DNA of 64,000 bases from Xylanimonas cellulosilytica DSM 15894 (lineage in GTDB: Bacteria > Actinomycetota > Actinomycetes > Actinomycetales > Cellulomonadaceae). Below the pieces are notes generated by a model, which worked only from the letters and a program-made list of their open reading frames with translations, was not told the origin of the DNA and did no database searches. A program made the position numbers and the translations under genes. Shown piece after piece: positions 1 through 8,501 of this stretch (its first letter is position 1; each line of letters begins with the position of its first letter). Where the stretch lies: positions 124,001 through 188,000 of the forward strand of contig NC_013530.1 in NCBI RefSeq assembly GCF_000024965.1, written 5' to 3'.

Positions 1-1568
1 GGCACATCTGGAACGAGTGCATCGGCGCCGGGCGCGCCAACGAGGCGCTGCGTGCCGACTGGCAGAACCATTTCCGCGAGGCGGTGGACGTCCTCGGTGC
101 CCGCTACGTGCGGTTCCACGGCATCTTCCACGACGACATGTTCGTGTACCGCGCCTCCGACGGCGGCGGGTTCGGCCCGGCCACCGTGCTGGAGACCCCC
201 GTCTACACCTTCGCGTACGTCGACAAGGTGTTCGACGCGATCCTCGACGCCGGTGCACGCCCATTCGTCGAGCTCGGCTTCATGCCCCGTGAGCTCGCCA
301 CCCAGACCGAGACCCTGTTCTGGTGGAAGGCGCACTGCAGCCCACCGAAGGACATGAACGCGTGGGTGGAGCTCGTCACCACGACCGTCGACCACTGGAT
401 CGAGCGCTACGGCATCGACGAGGTGCGCACCTGGCCGTTCGAGGTGTGGAACGAGCCCAACCTGGTGCCGAACTTCTGGACCGGGACGCGCACCCAGTAC
501 TTCGAGCTGTACGAGGCGACCGCCACGGCGATCAAGGCGATCGACCCGCAGCTTCGGGTCGGGGGCCCGTCCACGAGCGTGTTCGTTCCCGACGCGCGGT
601 ACGAGGGGGAGTACCACGACCCGTCGCTCGAGGTCGAGACCGCGGTGGCGTCCGACCCCGACGACCTCGACTGGCAGCCCGTCTGGATCCACGAGTTCAT
701 CGAGTACTGCGCAGAGCGTGACCTCCCGATCGACTTCCTCTCGACGCACCTCTACCCGACCGACTACGCGGCCGACTCGCTGGGCAAGGTGAGTGCGATC
801 ACGCGCCACAAGGACGCCACGTACGCGGACCTGCAGCTGATGCGCAAGATCATCGAGAACAGCCCGTACCCGGACGCCGAGCTGCACATCACCGAGTGGT
901 CGACCTCGCCCTCCAGCCGGGACGCGATCCACGACACGCTCTTCGCGGCGCCATACATCGTGCGGGCCTTCCTCAAGGGCGCACCGCTCGCAGAGTCGAT
1001 CTCGTACTGGACGTTCACGGACGTGTTCGAGGAGGGCGGCGGCGGCATCGGCCCGTTCCACGGCGGCTTCGGCTTCGTCAACGAGAACGGCCTGCACAAG
1101 CCGACGTTCCACGCGATGGCCATGCTGGCCCGCCTCGGTGACCGCCTGCTGGCCGAGCTGCCCGACGGCGCCATCACCCGCTCCTCCGCCACCGGCGACG
1201 TCGCCGCGATCTTCTACAACTACCCGGCCGACATGGGAAAGGCCGGGCTCGCCTCGCACCACCGCTACGCCGACACGCGCCCCCTCGCCGACGTCGGACC
1301 CGCCAGCCGCGTCCAGCACACGATCGAGGGCCTGACCCCGGGCGCACGCTTCGCCGTCGAGATCCTCGACTGGGACCACGGCAACGTCGCGGAGGCGTGG
1401 CACCAGATGGGGGCACCGCGCAACCTCTCGCGCCAGGACGTCGTCGACCTCCAGCACGTTGCCGACGGCCTCGACCGCCGCACCCTCGCGGTCGACGCCG
1501 ACGGCGTCCTGACCATCGACGTCGACCTCGCCCCGTGGGCCGTCATGTCGATCGCGCCAGCCGCCTGA
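1..1568 (+). CDS. GH39-family glycoside hydrolase (beta-xylosidase-like), 5' truncated
   Basis: The reading frame is open from base 3 and ends at 1568; the start codon lies before the window. The first visible residues, HIWNECIGAGRANEALR, already match the conserved strand/helix region of family 39 hydrolases, so only the N-terminus is missing. The motif EVWNEPN (Glu codon 453-455) gives the acid/base Glu and LHITEWST (Glu codon 894-896) the nucleophile, the usual pair of a retaining clan A (beta/alpha)8 barrel. A beta-sandwich-like tail follows. Family 39 enzymes release xylose from xylo-oligosaccharides or act on other glycosides; the exact substrate cannot be told from here. No signal peptide can be judged because the N-terminus is absent. 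Confidence 0.88.
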   Translation, partial: HIWNECIGAGRANEALRADWQNHFREAVDVLGARYVRFHGIFHDDMFVYRASDGGGFGPATVLETPVYTFAYVDKVFDAILDAGARPFVELGFMPRELATQTETLFWWKAHCSPPKDMNAWVELVTTTVDHWIERYGIDEVRTWPFEVWNEPNLVPNFWTGTRTQYFELYEATATAIKAIDPQLRVGGPSTSVFVPDARYEGEYHDPSLEVETAVASDPDDLDWQPVWIHEFIEYCAERDLPIDFLSTHLYPTDYAADSLGKVSAITRHKDATYADLQLMRKIIENSPYPDAELHITEWSTSPSSRDAIHDTLFAAPYIVRAFLKGAPLAESISYWTFTDVFEEGGGGIGPFHGGFGFVNENGLHKPTFHAMAMLARLGDRLLAELPDGAITRSSATGDVAAIFYNYPADMGKAGLASHHRYADTRPLADVGPASRVQHTIEGLTPGARFAVEILDWDHGNVAEAWHQMGAPRNLSRQDVVDLQHVADGLDRRTLAVDADGVLTIDVDLAPWAVMSIAPAA

Positions 1569-1621
1569 ACGGCGACACCGCTGCCGCGGCCGCCCGACCG
1601 GTCGCACCCCGCTGCGGGCTC

Positions 1622-1627
1622 TAGGGT
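1622..1627 (+). promoter_or_regulatory. -10 element TAGGGT of a leaderless promoter
   Basis: TAGGGT fits the actinobacterial TANNNT -10 and lies 7 nt before the GTG at 1635 with no Shine-Dalgarno sequence between, so the VanZ-like mRNA probably starts at or next to its start codon. No clear -35 is seen. Confidence 0.45.
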
Positions 1628-1634
1628 TGGCCGC

Positions 1635-2087
1635 GTGCGCTGGCTGCGATGGCTCTTCCTCGTCTACCTCGGTGCCGTGCTGTCCCTGACGCTGTGGCCG
1701 TCGCTCGACCAGACGAACGTGCCCGGCTGGGCCGAGGCGACGGTGGAGTTCCTGGGCGGGCTGGGCATCCGCACGTCCGTGGCGGCGCTCGAGGCCGGGT
1801 CGAACCTGGTGATGTTCCTGCCGTTCGGGGTGTTCGGCGTGCTGCTGCTCGCACCCGCCCGACGGCGGTGGTCGCTGCTGACGGTCGCGCTGGTGGTGAC
1901 GGCGGCCGCGTTCGCCTTCTCCGGGACGATCGAGACGGTGCAGCTCGCGATCCCGGGCCGGGTGTCGACCCTCCAGGACGTCGCCCTGAACGGCGCCGGC
2001 GGGTTCCTCGGTGCCGTCGTGGCGGCCGACGTCGTCGCACGGATCGAGCGGCGACGCCGGGCCGCCCGCCCCTCTTCCAGCGGTTGA
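1635..2087 (+). CDS. VanZ-like family membrane protein
   Basis: 150-residue protein with four hydrophobic segments and the VanZ-like pattern: an N-terminal helix ending in SLTLWPSLD, a middle helix with SNLVMFLPFGVFGV, and a helix with IETVQLAIPGRV followed by LQDVALNGAGGFLG. VanZ gives low-level teicoplanin resistance in enterococci, but most actinobacterial members have unknown roles. The GTG start sits 7 nt after a TANNNT box and fixes the N-terminus at the first hydrophobic helix. The stop TGA lies inside the first copy of the palindromic repeat, so the last residues (SSSG) may be repeat-derived. The gene faces a histidine phosphatase gene across a repeat cluster. Confidence 0.8.
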   Translation: MRWLRWLFLVYLGAVLSLTLWPSLDQTNVPGWAEATVEFLGGLGIRTSVAALEAGSNLVMFLPFGVFGVLLLAPARRRWSLLTVALVVTAAAFAFSGTIETVQLAIPGRVSTLQDVALNGAGGFLGAVVAADVVARIERRRRAARPSSSG

Positions 2088-2301
2088 GCCTGTCGAAACC
2101 ACTCGCGCCCACCCCTCCGGCGGTTGAGCGCCCACCCCTCCGGTGGTTGAGCGCCCACCCCTCCGGTGGTTGAGCCTGTCGAAACCACTCCCGCCCACCC
2201 CTGCGGTGGTTGAGCCTGTCGAAACCACCTCGCCCGATCGCTCTGGGGTGGTATCGACAGGCTCAATCACCGAATTCGTGGTTTCGACAGGCTCAACCAC
2301 C
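2080..2301. repeat. Cluster of palindromic 25-bp repeats
   Basis: Holds five near-complete copies (about 2080, 2165, 2205 forward; 2247, 2278 inverted) and two half units of a repeat with ends GGTGGTTGAGCC and GAAACCACC. Units 2205-2229 and 2247-2271 are inverted and 17 nt apart, making a 67-bp hairpin-forming composite. The cluster lies between convergent genes, where it could act as a two-way terminator (inference). Confidence 0.9.
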
Positions 2302-2327
2302 GGGGTGGGTCCTGCTACTGCGCCGGC

Positions 2328-2993
2328 TCAGGGGGCGGGGATCGGAGCCGGCGCCGGCCGGGCCGCCCGCAGGCCGTGGCCCGCGATGTCCAGGCCGACC
2401 TCGACCACCTCGGGCACCCCATCGGTGACCCGCACCGTGGAGACCGATGCATTCGGCAGCGCTGGCAGGCCACCGCGCTGCAACGTCCACAGGTAGGCAC
2501 CGAGCGTGAGACCGTGCCCGACGACGAGCACCTCGACGCCCTGCCCCGAGCCTGCCGCAGCGTCGTGCGCGGCGACGATGCGGTCGAACGTCGCGGTGAC
2601 GCGAGCCATGTACGCGGCGCCGGGTTCCCCGTCGGGCAGGCCCGGGTGGCGGCCCGCGAGCACGGCCGGCACCAGCGCCGCCCACGGCTCGAACGCCTCG
2701 AGCTCGCGTTCCGGGCGTCGCTCGAACTTCCCGAAGTCGTACTCGCGCAGGCCGGTCTCGACGGTGAGCGGGAGCCCGGGGTGGTGGCGGATGATCTCCA
2801 CCGCCGTCGTCACCGCGCGGCCCGCGGGCGACGTGTATGCCGCCACGAAGTCTGACGCGGCGAGGTGCCGCGCCGTCGTGCGGACGCCCTCGCGGCCGGT
2901 GCGTGTCAGGGGCGAGTTGGATGATCCCTGGAGGATCTGGCGGGAGTTGAAGTGGGTCTGCCCGTGGCGGACGAGCGTGAGCGTCAGGGTCAT
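2328..2993 (-). CDS. Histidine phosphatase family protein (phosphoglycerate mutase-like)
   Basis: 221 residues. The N-terminus LTLVRHGQTHFNS carries the RHG catalytic motif near residue 10, and the C-terminal half has VVGHGLTLGAYL, the second catalytic His; the Arg and Glu of the family pocket are also present (SPAGRAVTT, REYDFGKFE). Members transfer phosphate through a phospho-His and act on many small phosphate esters or as mutases; substrate unknown. The ATG at 2993 is preceded by an AAGGGA ribosome site. A second, divergent member lies at 59882-60520. The Pro/Ala-rich tail is not conserved. Confidence 0.85.
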   Translation of the reverse strand: MTLTLTLVRHGQTHFNSRQILQGSSNSPLTRTGREGVRTTARHLAASDFVAAYTSPAGRAVTTAVEIIRHHPGLPLTVETGLREYDFGKFERRPERELEAFEPWAALVPAVLAGRHPGLPDGEPGAAYMARVTATFDRIVAAHDAAAGSGQGVEVLVVGHGLTLGAYLWTLQRGGLPALPNASVSTVRVTDGVPEVVEVGLDIAGHGLRAARPAPAPIPAP

Positions 2994-3105
2994 CGTGGTC
3001 CCTTGTCCGTGAGTTGTCGGTCAGGGCGACGGTAGGCCTGGGAGGGTGGCGGCACGGCAACCGTGCGGTGGCCGCGGCACGAACATCTGAGGGTGGTGGT
3101 GGGCG

Positions 3106-6100
3106 GTGTACCTGATCGACGGCGACGTCGTGCTGTCGGCGAGCGACCTCACGGCCGCCGCGACCTGCGAGCTCGCGTTCCTGCGCGGCCTGGACGTGCG
3201 GCTCGGGCGCATCGAGGCCCTCGACGTCGCAGAGGATCCGATGCTCGCGCGCACCGCGAGCCTGGGGGAGGCCCACGAGCTGCGGCTCCTGGCCGCGTAC
3301 GAGGAGCGCTTCGGCCCGGCGCGGGACGCTGCGGACGCGCGCGGGGTCGGCGATCTGCGGCCCGACGACGATGGCGGTCGCGGGGATGGCGGTCGTGCGG
3401 GCGGCGTCGTCCAGGTCGAGCGGCCCTCGCTGCGCGACCCCGAGGCGGTGGCGGCGGCGCTCGCGGCGACGCGGTCCGCGTTCGAGAGCGGGGCCGACGT
3501 CGTCTATCAGGCGATGCTCGCCGAGCCGCCCTCCACCGCCGCCGACGGGGAGCGGCGGCCAGGTTTCGTCGGGTTCGCCGACTTCGTCGTGCGACAGGCG
3601 GACGGTCGCTGCCGCATCCAGGACTCCAAGCTCGCCCGGCACGCGCGCGTCACCGCGCTGCTGCAGCTCGCCGCGTATGCCGGCCGGCTGCGCGTGCTGG
3701 GCGTCGCGGTGGACGACGACGTCGACCTCGTGCTCGGGGACGGCACCGTGAGCACGCACCGGCTCGTCGACGTCGAACCCGTGTACCGGTTGCGGCGCGC
3801 GCACCTCGAACGGCTGGTGACCGCGCACCTCGCGCACGACGACGCGGCCCGGTGGGGCGACCCCGGAGTGTCCGCGTGCGGGCGGTGCGCCGTGTGCGAC
3901 GCCGAGGTGACCGCGCACCGCGACGTGCTGCTCGTGGCAGGGCTGCGGCTCACCCAGCGGGCCCGCCTCGCGGCCGCCGGCATCACCACGATCGAGCAGC
4001 TCGCCGCGTCGTCGGGCCCGGTCGACGGGATCGGCACATCGACCCTGGCCGGGCTGCGCGAGCAGGCGGCCCTCCAGCTCGAGTCGGAAGCCCTTCCGCC
4101 CCCTCCGGCGGTCGACCCGCCCCCGGTGGTTGAGCTGCCCCCGGTGGTTGAGCCTGTCGAAACCACCCCACCGCAGACCGCTCCCCTCCCGGTGGTTGAG
4201 CCTGTCGAAACCACCCCACCCGATCGCTCAGGGGTGGTTTCGACAGGCTCAACCACCGGGGATAGTCCCGCCGTCGTGGTTTCGACAAGCTCAACCACCG
4301 GGGTGGGGTCGGATCGTTCTGGGGTGGTTTCGACAGTCTCAACCACCGGGCGGGTTTCGACGGGTTCGCCCACCGGGGTGGGCACCGCTGTCCCCGCCGT
4401 CCGCGTCGTCGACCCCGACGGGCTCGCCGTCATCCCCGCCGCGAGCGACGGCGACATCTTCTTCGACTTCGAGGGCGATCCCCTCTACACCGAGGGCGCG
4501 GGCACGCAGTGGGGCCTGGACTACCTCTTCGGGCTCGTGGAGGTCGACGGGACGTTCCGGGCCTGGTGGGCGCACTCGTTCGCGGAGGAGCGCGTCGCCC
4601 TGCGCGGGTTCCTCGACTACCTGCGCGACCGCCGCCGGACCTACCCCGACCTGCACGTCTACCACTACGCGTCCTACGAGCGCACGCACCTGCTCGCGCT
4701 CGCCGCGCGGCACGGGGTGGGCGAGGAGGAGATCGACCAGCTCCTGCGCGAGCACGTGCTGGTGGACCTGTACCCGATCGTGCGCAGGTCCGTACGGGTG
4801 GGCAGCCGCTCGTACTCGATCAAGAAGCTCGAGCCGCTGTACATGGGCGACGACCTGCGCTCGGGCGACGTGCAGACCGCCGGCGCGTCCATCGAGGAGT
4901 ACGCCGCCGCCCGCGCCGCGTCGGCCCGCGGCGACGTCGTCCAGGGCGAGAAGATGCTCGCCGCCATCGCCGACTACAACGCGTACGACTGCCGCTCCAC
5001 GCTCCGGCTGCGCGACTGGCTCGCGGGACTCGCCCGCGAGCGTCGCGTCGAGCCGCTGCCCGTGCCCGACGACGCCCCCGGGCGTGAGGTCGAGGCGTCG
5101 CCCCTCGCGGAACGGATCGCGGCGCTCGCGGGCGACCCGCTCGACCCCGACCGCACGCCCGACGAGCGAGCGCTCGGGCTCGCGGCCGCCGCGATCGACT
5201 ACCACCGTCGCGAGAACAAGTCGTTCTGGTGGGGGCACTTCGCGCGGCTGATCGAACCGCCGGCCGACTGGCTGGACACGCGCGACGTGCTGCGCGTCGA
5301 CTCCGTGCGGCTCGTGCGGGACTGGACGGTGGAGGGCAGGCAGAAGAACCCGCGCCGGGTGATCGAGCTGCGCGGCGAGTGGGCGCCGGGCTCCAGGCCC
5401 AGCACGTTCGCGAACCCCGGCCCGCATCTGCTGTACGAGCCGCCCGGCCCGTACCCGAGCCCGACCGCCGACCCGGGTGCGCGCTCGGTGCACGCGGTGC
5501 GGGTGCTCGAGGTGGTCGACGACGCGACCGTGCTCGTGGAGGAGGCCCTGCCCGGAGGTCACGAGCCGCACCAGGACGTCCCGATCGCCCTGGCCCCGGC
5601 GGCCCCGCCGGACACGCGCCCGCTGGCGGCCGCGGTCGCAGAATGGGCGACCCGCCTCGTCGACCCTCCACCCCCGATGGTTGAGCCCGTCGAAACCCGC
5701 ACCCCGGTGGTTGAGCCTGTCGAAACCACCCCACCGGATCGATCTGGGGTGGTTTCGACAGGCTCAACCACCGGGCGCGACACCGTGCGGTGGCCGCGGG
5801 ATGCCGTCGTCGACATCCTCCGGCGGACGCCGCCACGGTCGAGGTCCGGGCGCGGGCTCGCGGCCGTGCGGCCGGGCGACGACGGCGAGGGCGATCACAT
5901 CGCCGCCGTCGTCGCGAGCGTGCTCGACCTGGACGACTCCTACCTCGCCGTGCAGGGTCCGCCCGGGACGGGCAAGACGTACCTCGCGGCCCGGGTGATC
6001 CGCACGCTCGTGGAGCGGCACCACTGGCGGGTCGGTGTCGTCGCGCAGTCGCACGCGGTGGTGGAGAACGTGCTCGACGGCGTCGTCGGCGCGGGGCTGG

Positions 6101-7080
6101 ACCGGGATCTGGTGGGCAAGCAGCCTGGCGACCCCGAGGCGGACCTCGTGTTCACCGCGGTGCCGCGCAAGGGGTACGCGGCGTTCGCGGACGAGCGCGC
6201 CACGAGCGGGTTCGTGCTCGGCGGGACGGCCTGGGACTTCGTGGCCGCGGACCGGGTGCCGCGACGGTCGCTGGACCTGCTCGTCGTGGACGAGGCGGGC
6301 CAGTACTCGCTCGGCACGACGATCGCGGCGTCGGTGGCGGCGCGGAACCTGCTGCTGCTCGGCGACCCGCAGCAGCTTCCCCAGGTGTCGCAGGGCACGC
6401 ACCCGGAGCCGGTGGACACCTCGGCGCTCGGCTGGGTGAGCGCCGGTCACGACGTGCTCCCGGCCGAGCTCGGGTACTTCCTCGCGGCGAGCCGCCGCAT
6501 GCACCCGGCGGTCTCCCGGCCGGTCTCGGACCTGTCGTACGAGGGCCGCCTGCACTCGCACCCGTGCGCGGCACAGCGGTCGCTGGACGACGTCGAGCCG
6601 GGTCTGCACGTGCATCCCGTGCCGCACGAGGGTCGGTCCACCGAGTCGCCCGAGGAGGCAGCCGAGGTGGTGCGGATCGTCCGTTCCCTGCTCGGCAAAC
6701 GGTGGAGCACCGCGCCCGACGACGCGGGGCGGTCGCTGACGGCCGCCGACGTCGTCGTGGTGACGCCGTACAACGCGCAGGTGCAGCGCGTGCGCCAGGC
6801 GCTGGACGCGGCCGGGCTGGGGGACGCGCGGGTCGGGACGGTGGACAAGTTCCAGGGGCAGGAGGCCGTCGTCGCGATCGTCAGCCTGGCGGCGTCGGAC
6901 GCCGTCGCCGTGCCGCGCGGCATGGAGTTTCTGCTGATGAAGAACCGGCTCAACGTGGCGATCTCGCGCGCCCAGTGGGCCGCCTACCTGGTGTGGAGCC
7001 CCGCGCTGCTGGACCACCTGCCGCCGACGCCGCCGACGCTCGCGCAGCTCAGCGCGTTCGCGCGGCTCGTGGGGGCGTGA
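3106..7080 (+). CDS. TM0106-type RecB-like nuclease fused to RNase H-like exonuclease and UPF1/Dna2-like SF1 helicase
   Basis: 1324 residues. Order: RecB-type nuclease domain with IQDSKLA (Asp173, Lys175); Cys cluster CGRCAVC (with an earlier Cys in AATCEL, possibly an Fe-S cluster as in AddB/Cas4) and a helix-hairpin-helix stretch to about 335; a DEDD-type RNase H-like exonuclease with FFDFEGD (Asp454, Glu456) ending in DYNAYDC near 630; then an SF1 helicase with Walker A GPPGTGKT (951-958), Walker B VVDEAGQ (Asp1062-Glu1063), DKFQGQE and RLNVAISRAQ. This layout is known for TM0106-family proteins of actinobacteria, presumed to act in DNA repair. Oddity: residues about 340-424 and 857-889 are translated palindromic repeats ([16 protein letters not shown]) lying in the linkers between domains. 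GTG start chosen because MYLIDGDVVLS begins the conserved N-terminus; GAGGGTGG lies upstream. Confidence 0.85.
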   Translation: MYLIDGDVVLSASDLTAAATCELAFLRGLDVRLGRIEALDVAEDPMLARTASLGEAHELRLLAAYEERFGPARDAADARGVGDLRPDDDGGRGDGGRAGGVVQVERPSLRDPEAVAAALAATRSAFESGADVVYQAMLAEPPSTAADGERRPGFVGFADFVVRQADGRCRIQDSKLARHARVTALLQLAAYAGRLRVLGVAVDDDVDLVLGDGTVSTHRLVDVEPVYRLRRAHLERLVTAHLAHDDAARWGDPGVSACGRCAVCDAEVTAHRDVLLVAGLRLTQRARLAAAGITTIEQLAASSGPVDGIGTSTLAGLREQAALQLESEALPPPPAVDPPPVVELPPVVEPVETTPPQTAPLPVVEPVETTPPDRSGVVSTGSTTGDSPAVVVSTSSTTGVGSDRSGVVSTVSTTGRVSTGSPTGVGTAVPAVRVVDPDGLAVIPAASDGDIFFDFEGDPLYTEGAGTQWGLDYLFGLVEVDGTFRAWWAHSFAEERVALRGFLDYLRDRRRTYPDLHVYHYASYERTHLLALAARHGVGEEEIDQLLREHVLVDLYPIVRRSVRVGSRSYSIKKLEPLYMGDDLRSGDVQTAGASIEEYAAARAASARGDVVQGEKMLAAIADYNAYDCRSTLRLRDWLAGLARERRVEPLPVPDDAPGREVEASPLAERIAALAGDPLDPDRTPDERALGLAAAAIDYHRRENKSFWWGHFARLIEPPADWLDTRDVLRVDSVRLVRDWTVEGRQKNPRRVIELRGEWAPGSRPSTFANPGPHLLYEPPGPYPSPTADPGARSVHAVRVLEVVDDATVLVEEALPGGHEPHQDVPIALAPAAPPDTRPLAAAVAEWATRLVDPPPPMVEPVETRTPVVEPVETTPPDRSGVVSTGSTTGRDTVRWPRDAVVDILRRTPPRSRSGRGLAAVRPGDDGEGDHIAAVVASVLDLDDSYLAVQGPPGTGKTYLAARVIRTLVERHHWRVGVVAQSHAVVENVLDGVVGAGLDRDLVGKQPGDPEADLVFTAVPRKGYAAFADERATSGFVLGGTAWDFVAADRVPRRSLDLLVVDEAGQYSLGTTIAASVAARNLLLLGDPQQLPQVSQGTHPEPVDTSALGWVSAGHDVLPAELGYFLAASRRMHPAVSRPVSDLSYEGRLHSHPCAAQRSLDDVEPGLHVHPVPHEGRSTESPEEAAEVVRIVRSLLGKRWSTAPDDAGRSLTAADVVVVTPYNAQVQRVRQALDAAGLGDARVGTVDKFQGQEAVVAIVSLAASDAVAVPRGMEFLLMKNRLNVAISRAQWAAYLVWSPALLDHLPPTPPTLAQLSAFARLVGA
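4125..4375. repeat. Palindromic repeat cluster inside the nuclease/helicase gene
   Basis: Five near-complete units (forward about 4143 and 4191; inverted about 4233, 4275 and 4323) plus half and degenerate units. 4191-4215 and 4233-4257 are perfect inverted copies 17 nt apart. The forward unit reads VVEPVETT and the inverted unit VVSTGSTT in the gene frame, so the whole cluster stays open and encodes a Pro/Thr/Ser-rich linker between the Cys-cluster/HhH part and the RNase H-like domain. Confidence 0.92.
5676..5772. repeat. Second palindromic repeat cluster inside the nuclease/helicase gene
   Basis: A degenerate unit at 5676-5700 followed by the 67-bp composite 5706-5772 (two inverted 25-bp units, 17-nt loop). 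It is read in the same frame as the first cluster and lies just before the helicase domain. Confidence 0.92.
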
Positions 7081-7087
7081 GCGCGGC

Positions 7088-8389
7088 TCAACCCTCCAGC
7101 GCCGCGTCGCGCGCGGTGGTGTCGAGCGCCGCGGCGTCGGGTTCGGGAGCGTCGAGCCCGAGGGCCTCGTCGACCGCCTGCCGGTGGGCCGGGAAGGGCG
7201 GGTTGAAGCGGTTCTCCAGCAGGTTCGCCCCGAGGGCGAGCACGGCGAGCACGGCTCCCACGAACGGCACCCACCGCACTCCGACGGCCGCGGTGAGGGC
7301 GGCACCGAGCGCCGACCCGGCCGCGATGCCCAGGTTGAACGTCGCGGACGAGACCGCCACGCCCATGTCGGTGGACCCGGGCGCCACGAGCATCACGCGG
7401 TGCGAGAGCGCGGGCGGCACGGTGGAGAACGCGCACCCGAACAGGGCGATGCCGGCGATCGCGGCCACGGGGTGCGCACCCGTCGCGAACAGGAGCACCT
7501 GGGCGACGGCGACGACGGCGATCCCCACGGTGAGCGACCCCCACGAGTGCCGGTCGAGGAACCTCCCGACGGTGAACGCCCCGACGACCCCGGCCGCGCC
7601 CGAGATGACGAGCAGCCAGGGCATGTCCGCGCGCTCGTACCCGGCGACGTCCTGCAGGAACTGGGTGACGAAGGTGATCAGCCCGAACGCGCTCGTGACG
7701 ATGAGCGCCGTCGTGACGAGCTGGTACAGGAGCCGGGGGCGGCTGGGGAACGGGGCGCGTGAGGCGCCGCCCTCCGACGGTCTCACGGTGGGGAACAGCA
7801 TGACGACGACGACGAAGATCACCGTCGAGAGCGCGGAGACGACCCAGAACGTGACCCGCCAGTGCGTCTGCTCGGCCAGCCAGGTGCCGACGGGCAGGCC
7901 GAGGACGGGGGCGATGGAGTTGCCGAGCGCCAGGCGGGCCACCACCCGGCCGCGCACCCGCGGTGGGAAGAGCCCGGTGGTGCCGGGGATGACGGCCACC
8001 CAGAACAGGGCCTGGGCCAGCGCGGTGACCAGGCGGGCGGTCATGATCGACCCGTAGCTGCCGGCCAGGCCCGCCCACAGGGTGGCCGCGGCGGCCACGA
8101 GCACGGTCGCGGACAGCACCCAGCGCCGCGGGATGTGCTGGGTGATGCGGGCGAGGGGCACGGTAGTCACGAGCACCACCAGCGCGTACCCGGTGACCAG
8201 CAGGCCGATGCGTGACGTCGTCGTGTTCAGGTCGGGGGCCATGAGCGTCAGCAGGCCGCCGGGCAGCCCTTCGACGAGCACGAACAGGAACGTCGAGACG
8301 GCCATCGCGACGAGGATGATCGTCGCGCGGCGGGGGTCGACGATGCCGGCGGCGGACGGGCCGGACGGGTCGGACGCGGGAGTGGACAT
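7088..8389 (-). CDS. MFS transporter (drug/sugar efflux type)
   Basis: 433 residues with about twelve hydrophobic helices. The N-terminal half has the major facilitator pattern GYALVVLVTTVPLAR, an Arg-rich loop HIPRRWVLSAT after TM2/3, and a TM5 segment GNSIAPVLGLPVGTWLAE followed by WRVTFWV, which is typical of proton-driven efflux members of the DHA1/AraJ-like group. The last 40 residues form a soluble acidic tail. It lies in the inner membrane; substrate unknown. An AAGG ribosome site precedes the ATG. It is downstream of, and on the same strand as, the WXG100-like pair, with a hairpin in the 112-bp gap, so it is probably transcribed separately. Confidence 0.85.
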   Translation of the reverse strand: MSTPASDPSGPSAAGIVDPRRATIILVAMAVSTFLFVLVEGLPGGLLTLMAPDLNTTTSRIGLLVTGYALVVLVTTVPLARITQHIPRRWVLSATVLVAAAATLWAGLAGSYGSIMTARLVTALAQALFWVAVIPGTTGLFPPRVRGRVVARLALGNSIAPVLGLPVGTWLAEQTHWRVTFWVVSALSTVIFVVVVMLFPTVRPSEGGASRAPFPSRPRLLYQLVTTALIVTSAFGLITFVTQFLQDVAGYERADMPWLLVISGAAGVVGAFTVGRFLDRHSWGSLTVGIAVVAVAQVLLFATGAHPVAAIAGIALFGCAFSTVPPALSHRVMLVAPGSTDMGVAVSSATFNLGIAAGSALGAALTAAVGVRWVPFVGAVLAVLALGANLLENRFNPPFPAHRQAVDEALGLDAPEPDAAALDTTARDAALEG

Positions 8390-8414
8390 GACGGTGCCTT
8401 CGTGGGGCGGTGGG

Positions 8415-8433
8415 CGTCCGCCGGGGGCGGACG
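8415..8433 (-). terminator. GC-rich hairpin between the WXG100-like operon and the MFS gene
   Basis: CGTCCGCC and GGCGGACG form a perfect 8-bp stem with a 3-nt loop, downstream of the gene ending at 8502. There is no T-tract, which is common in high-GC terminators. Confidence 0.4.
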
Positions 8434-8501
8434 GGCGGGACGGTGGTCCCGCTGCCGCGGCGCGAGTCCGCGGGTCGTCACGAGCGTAGCCGCGGACGCC
8501 G

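Noticed and set aside
4125-4375. Repeat clusters as CRISPR arrays
   Set aside because: Units are palindromic, occur in both orientations, have no unique spacers of constant length, and lie in genes.
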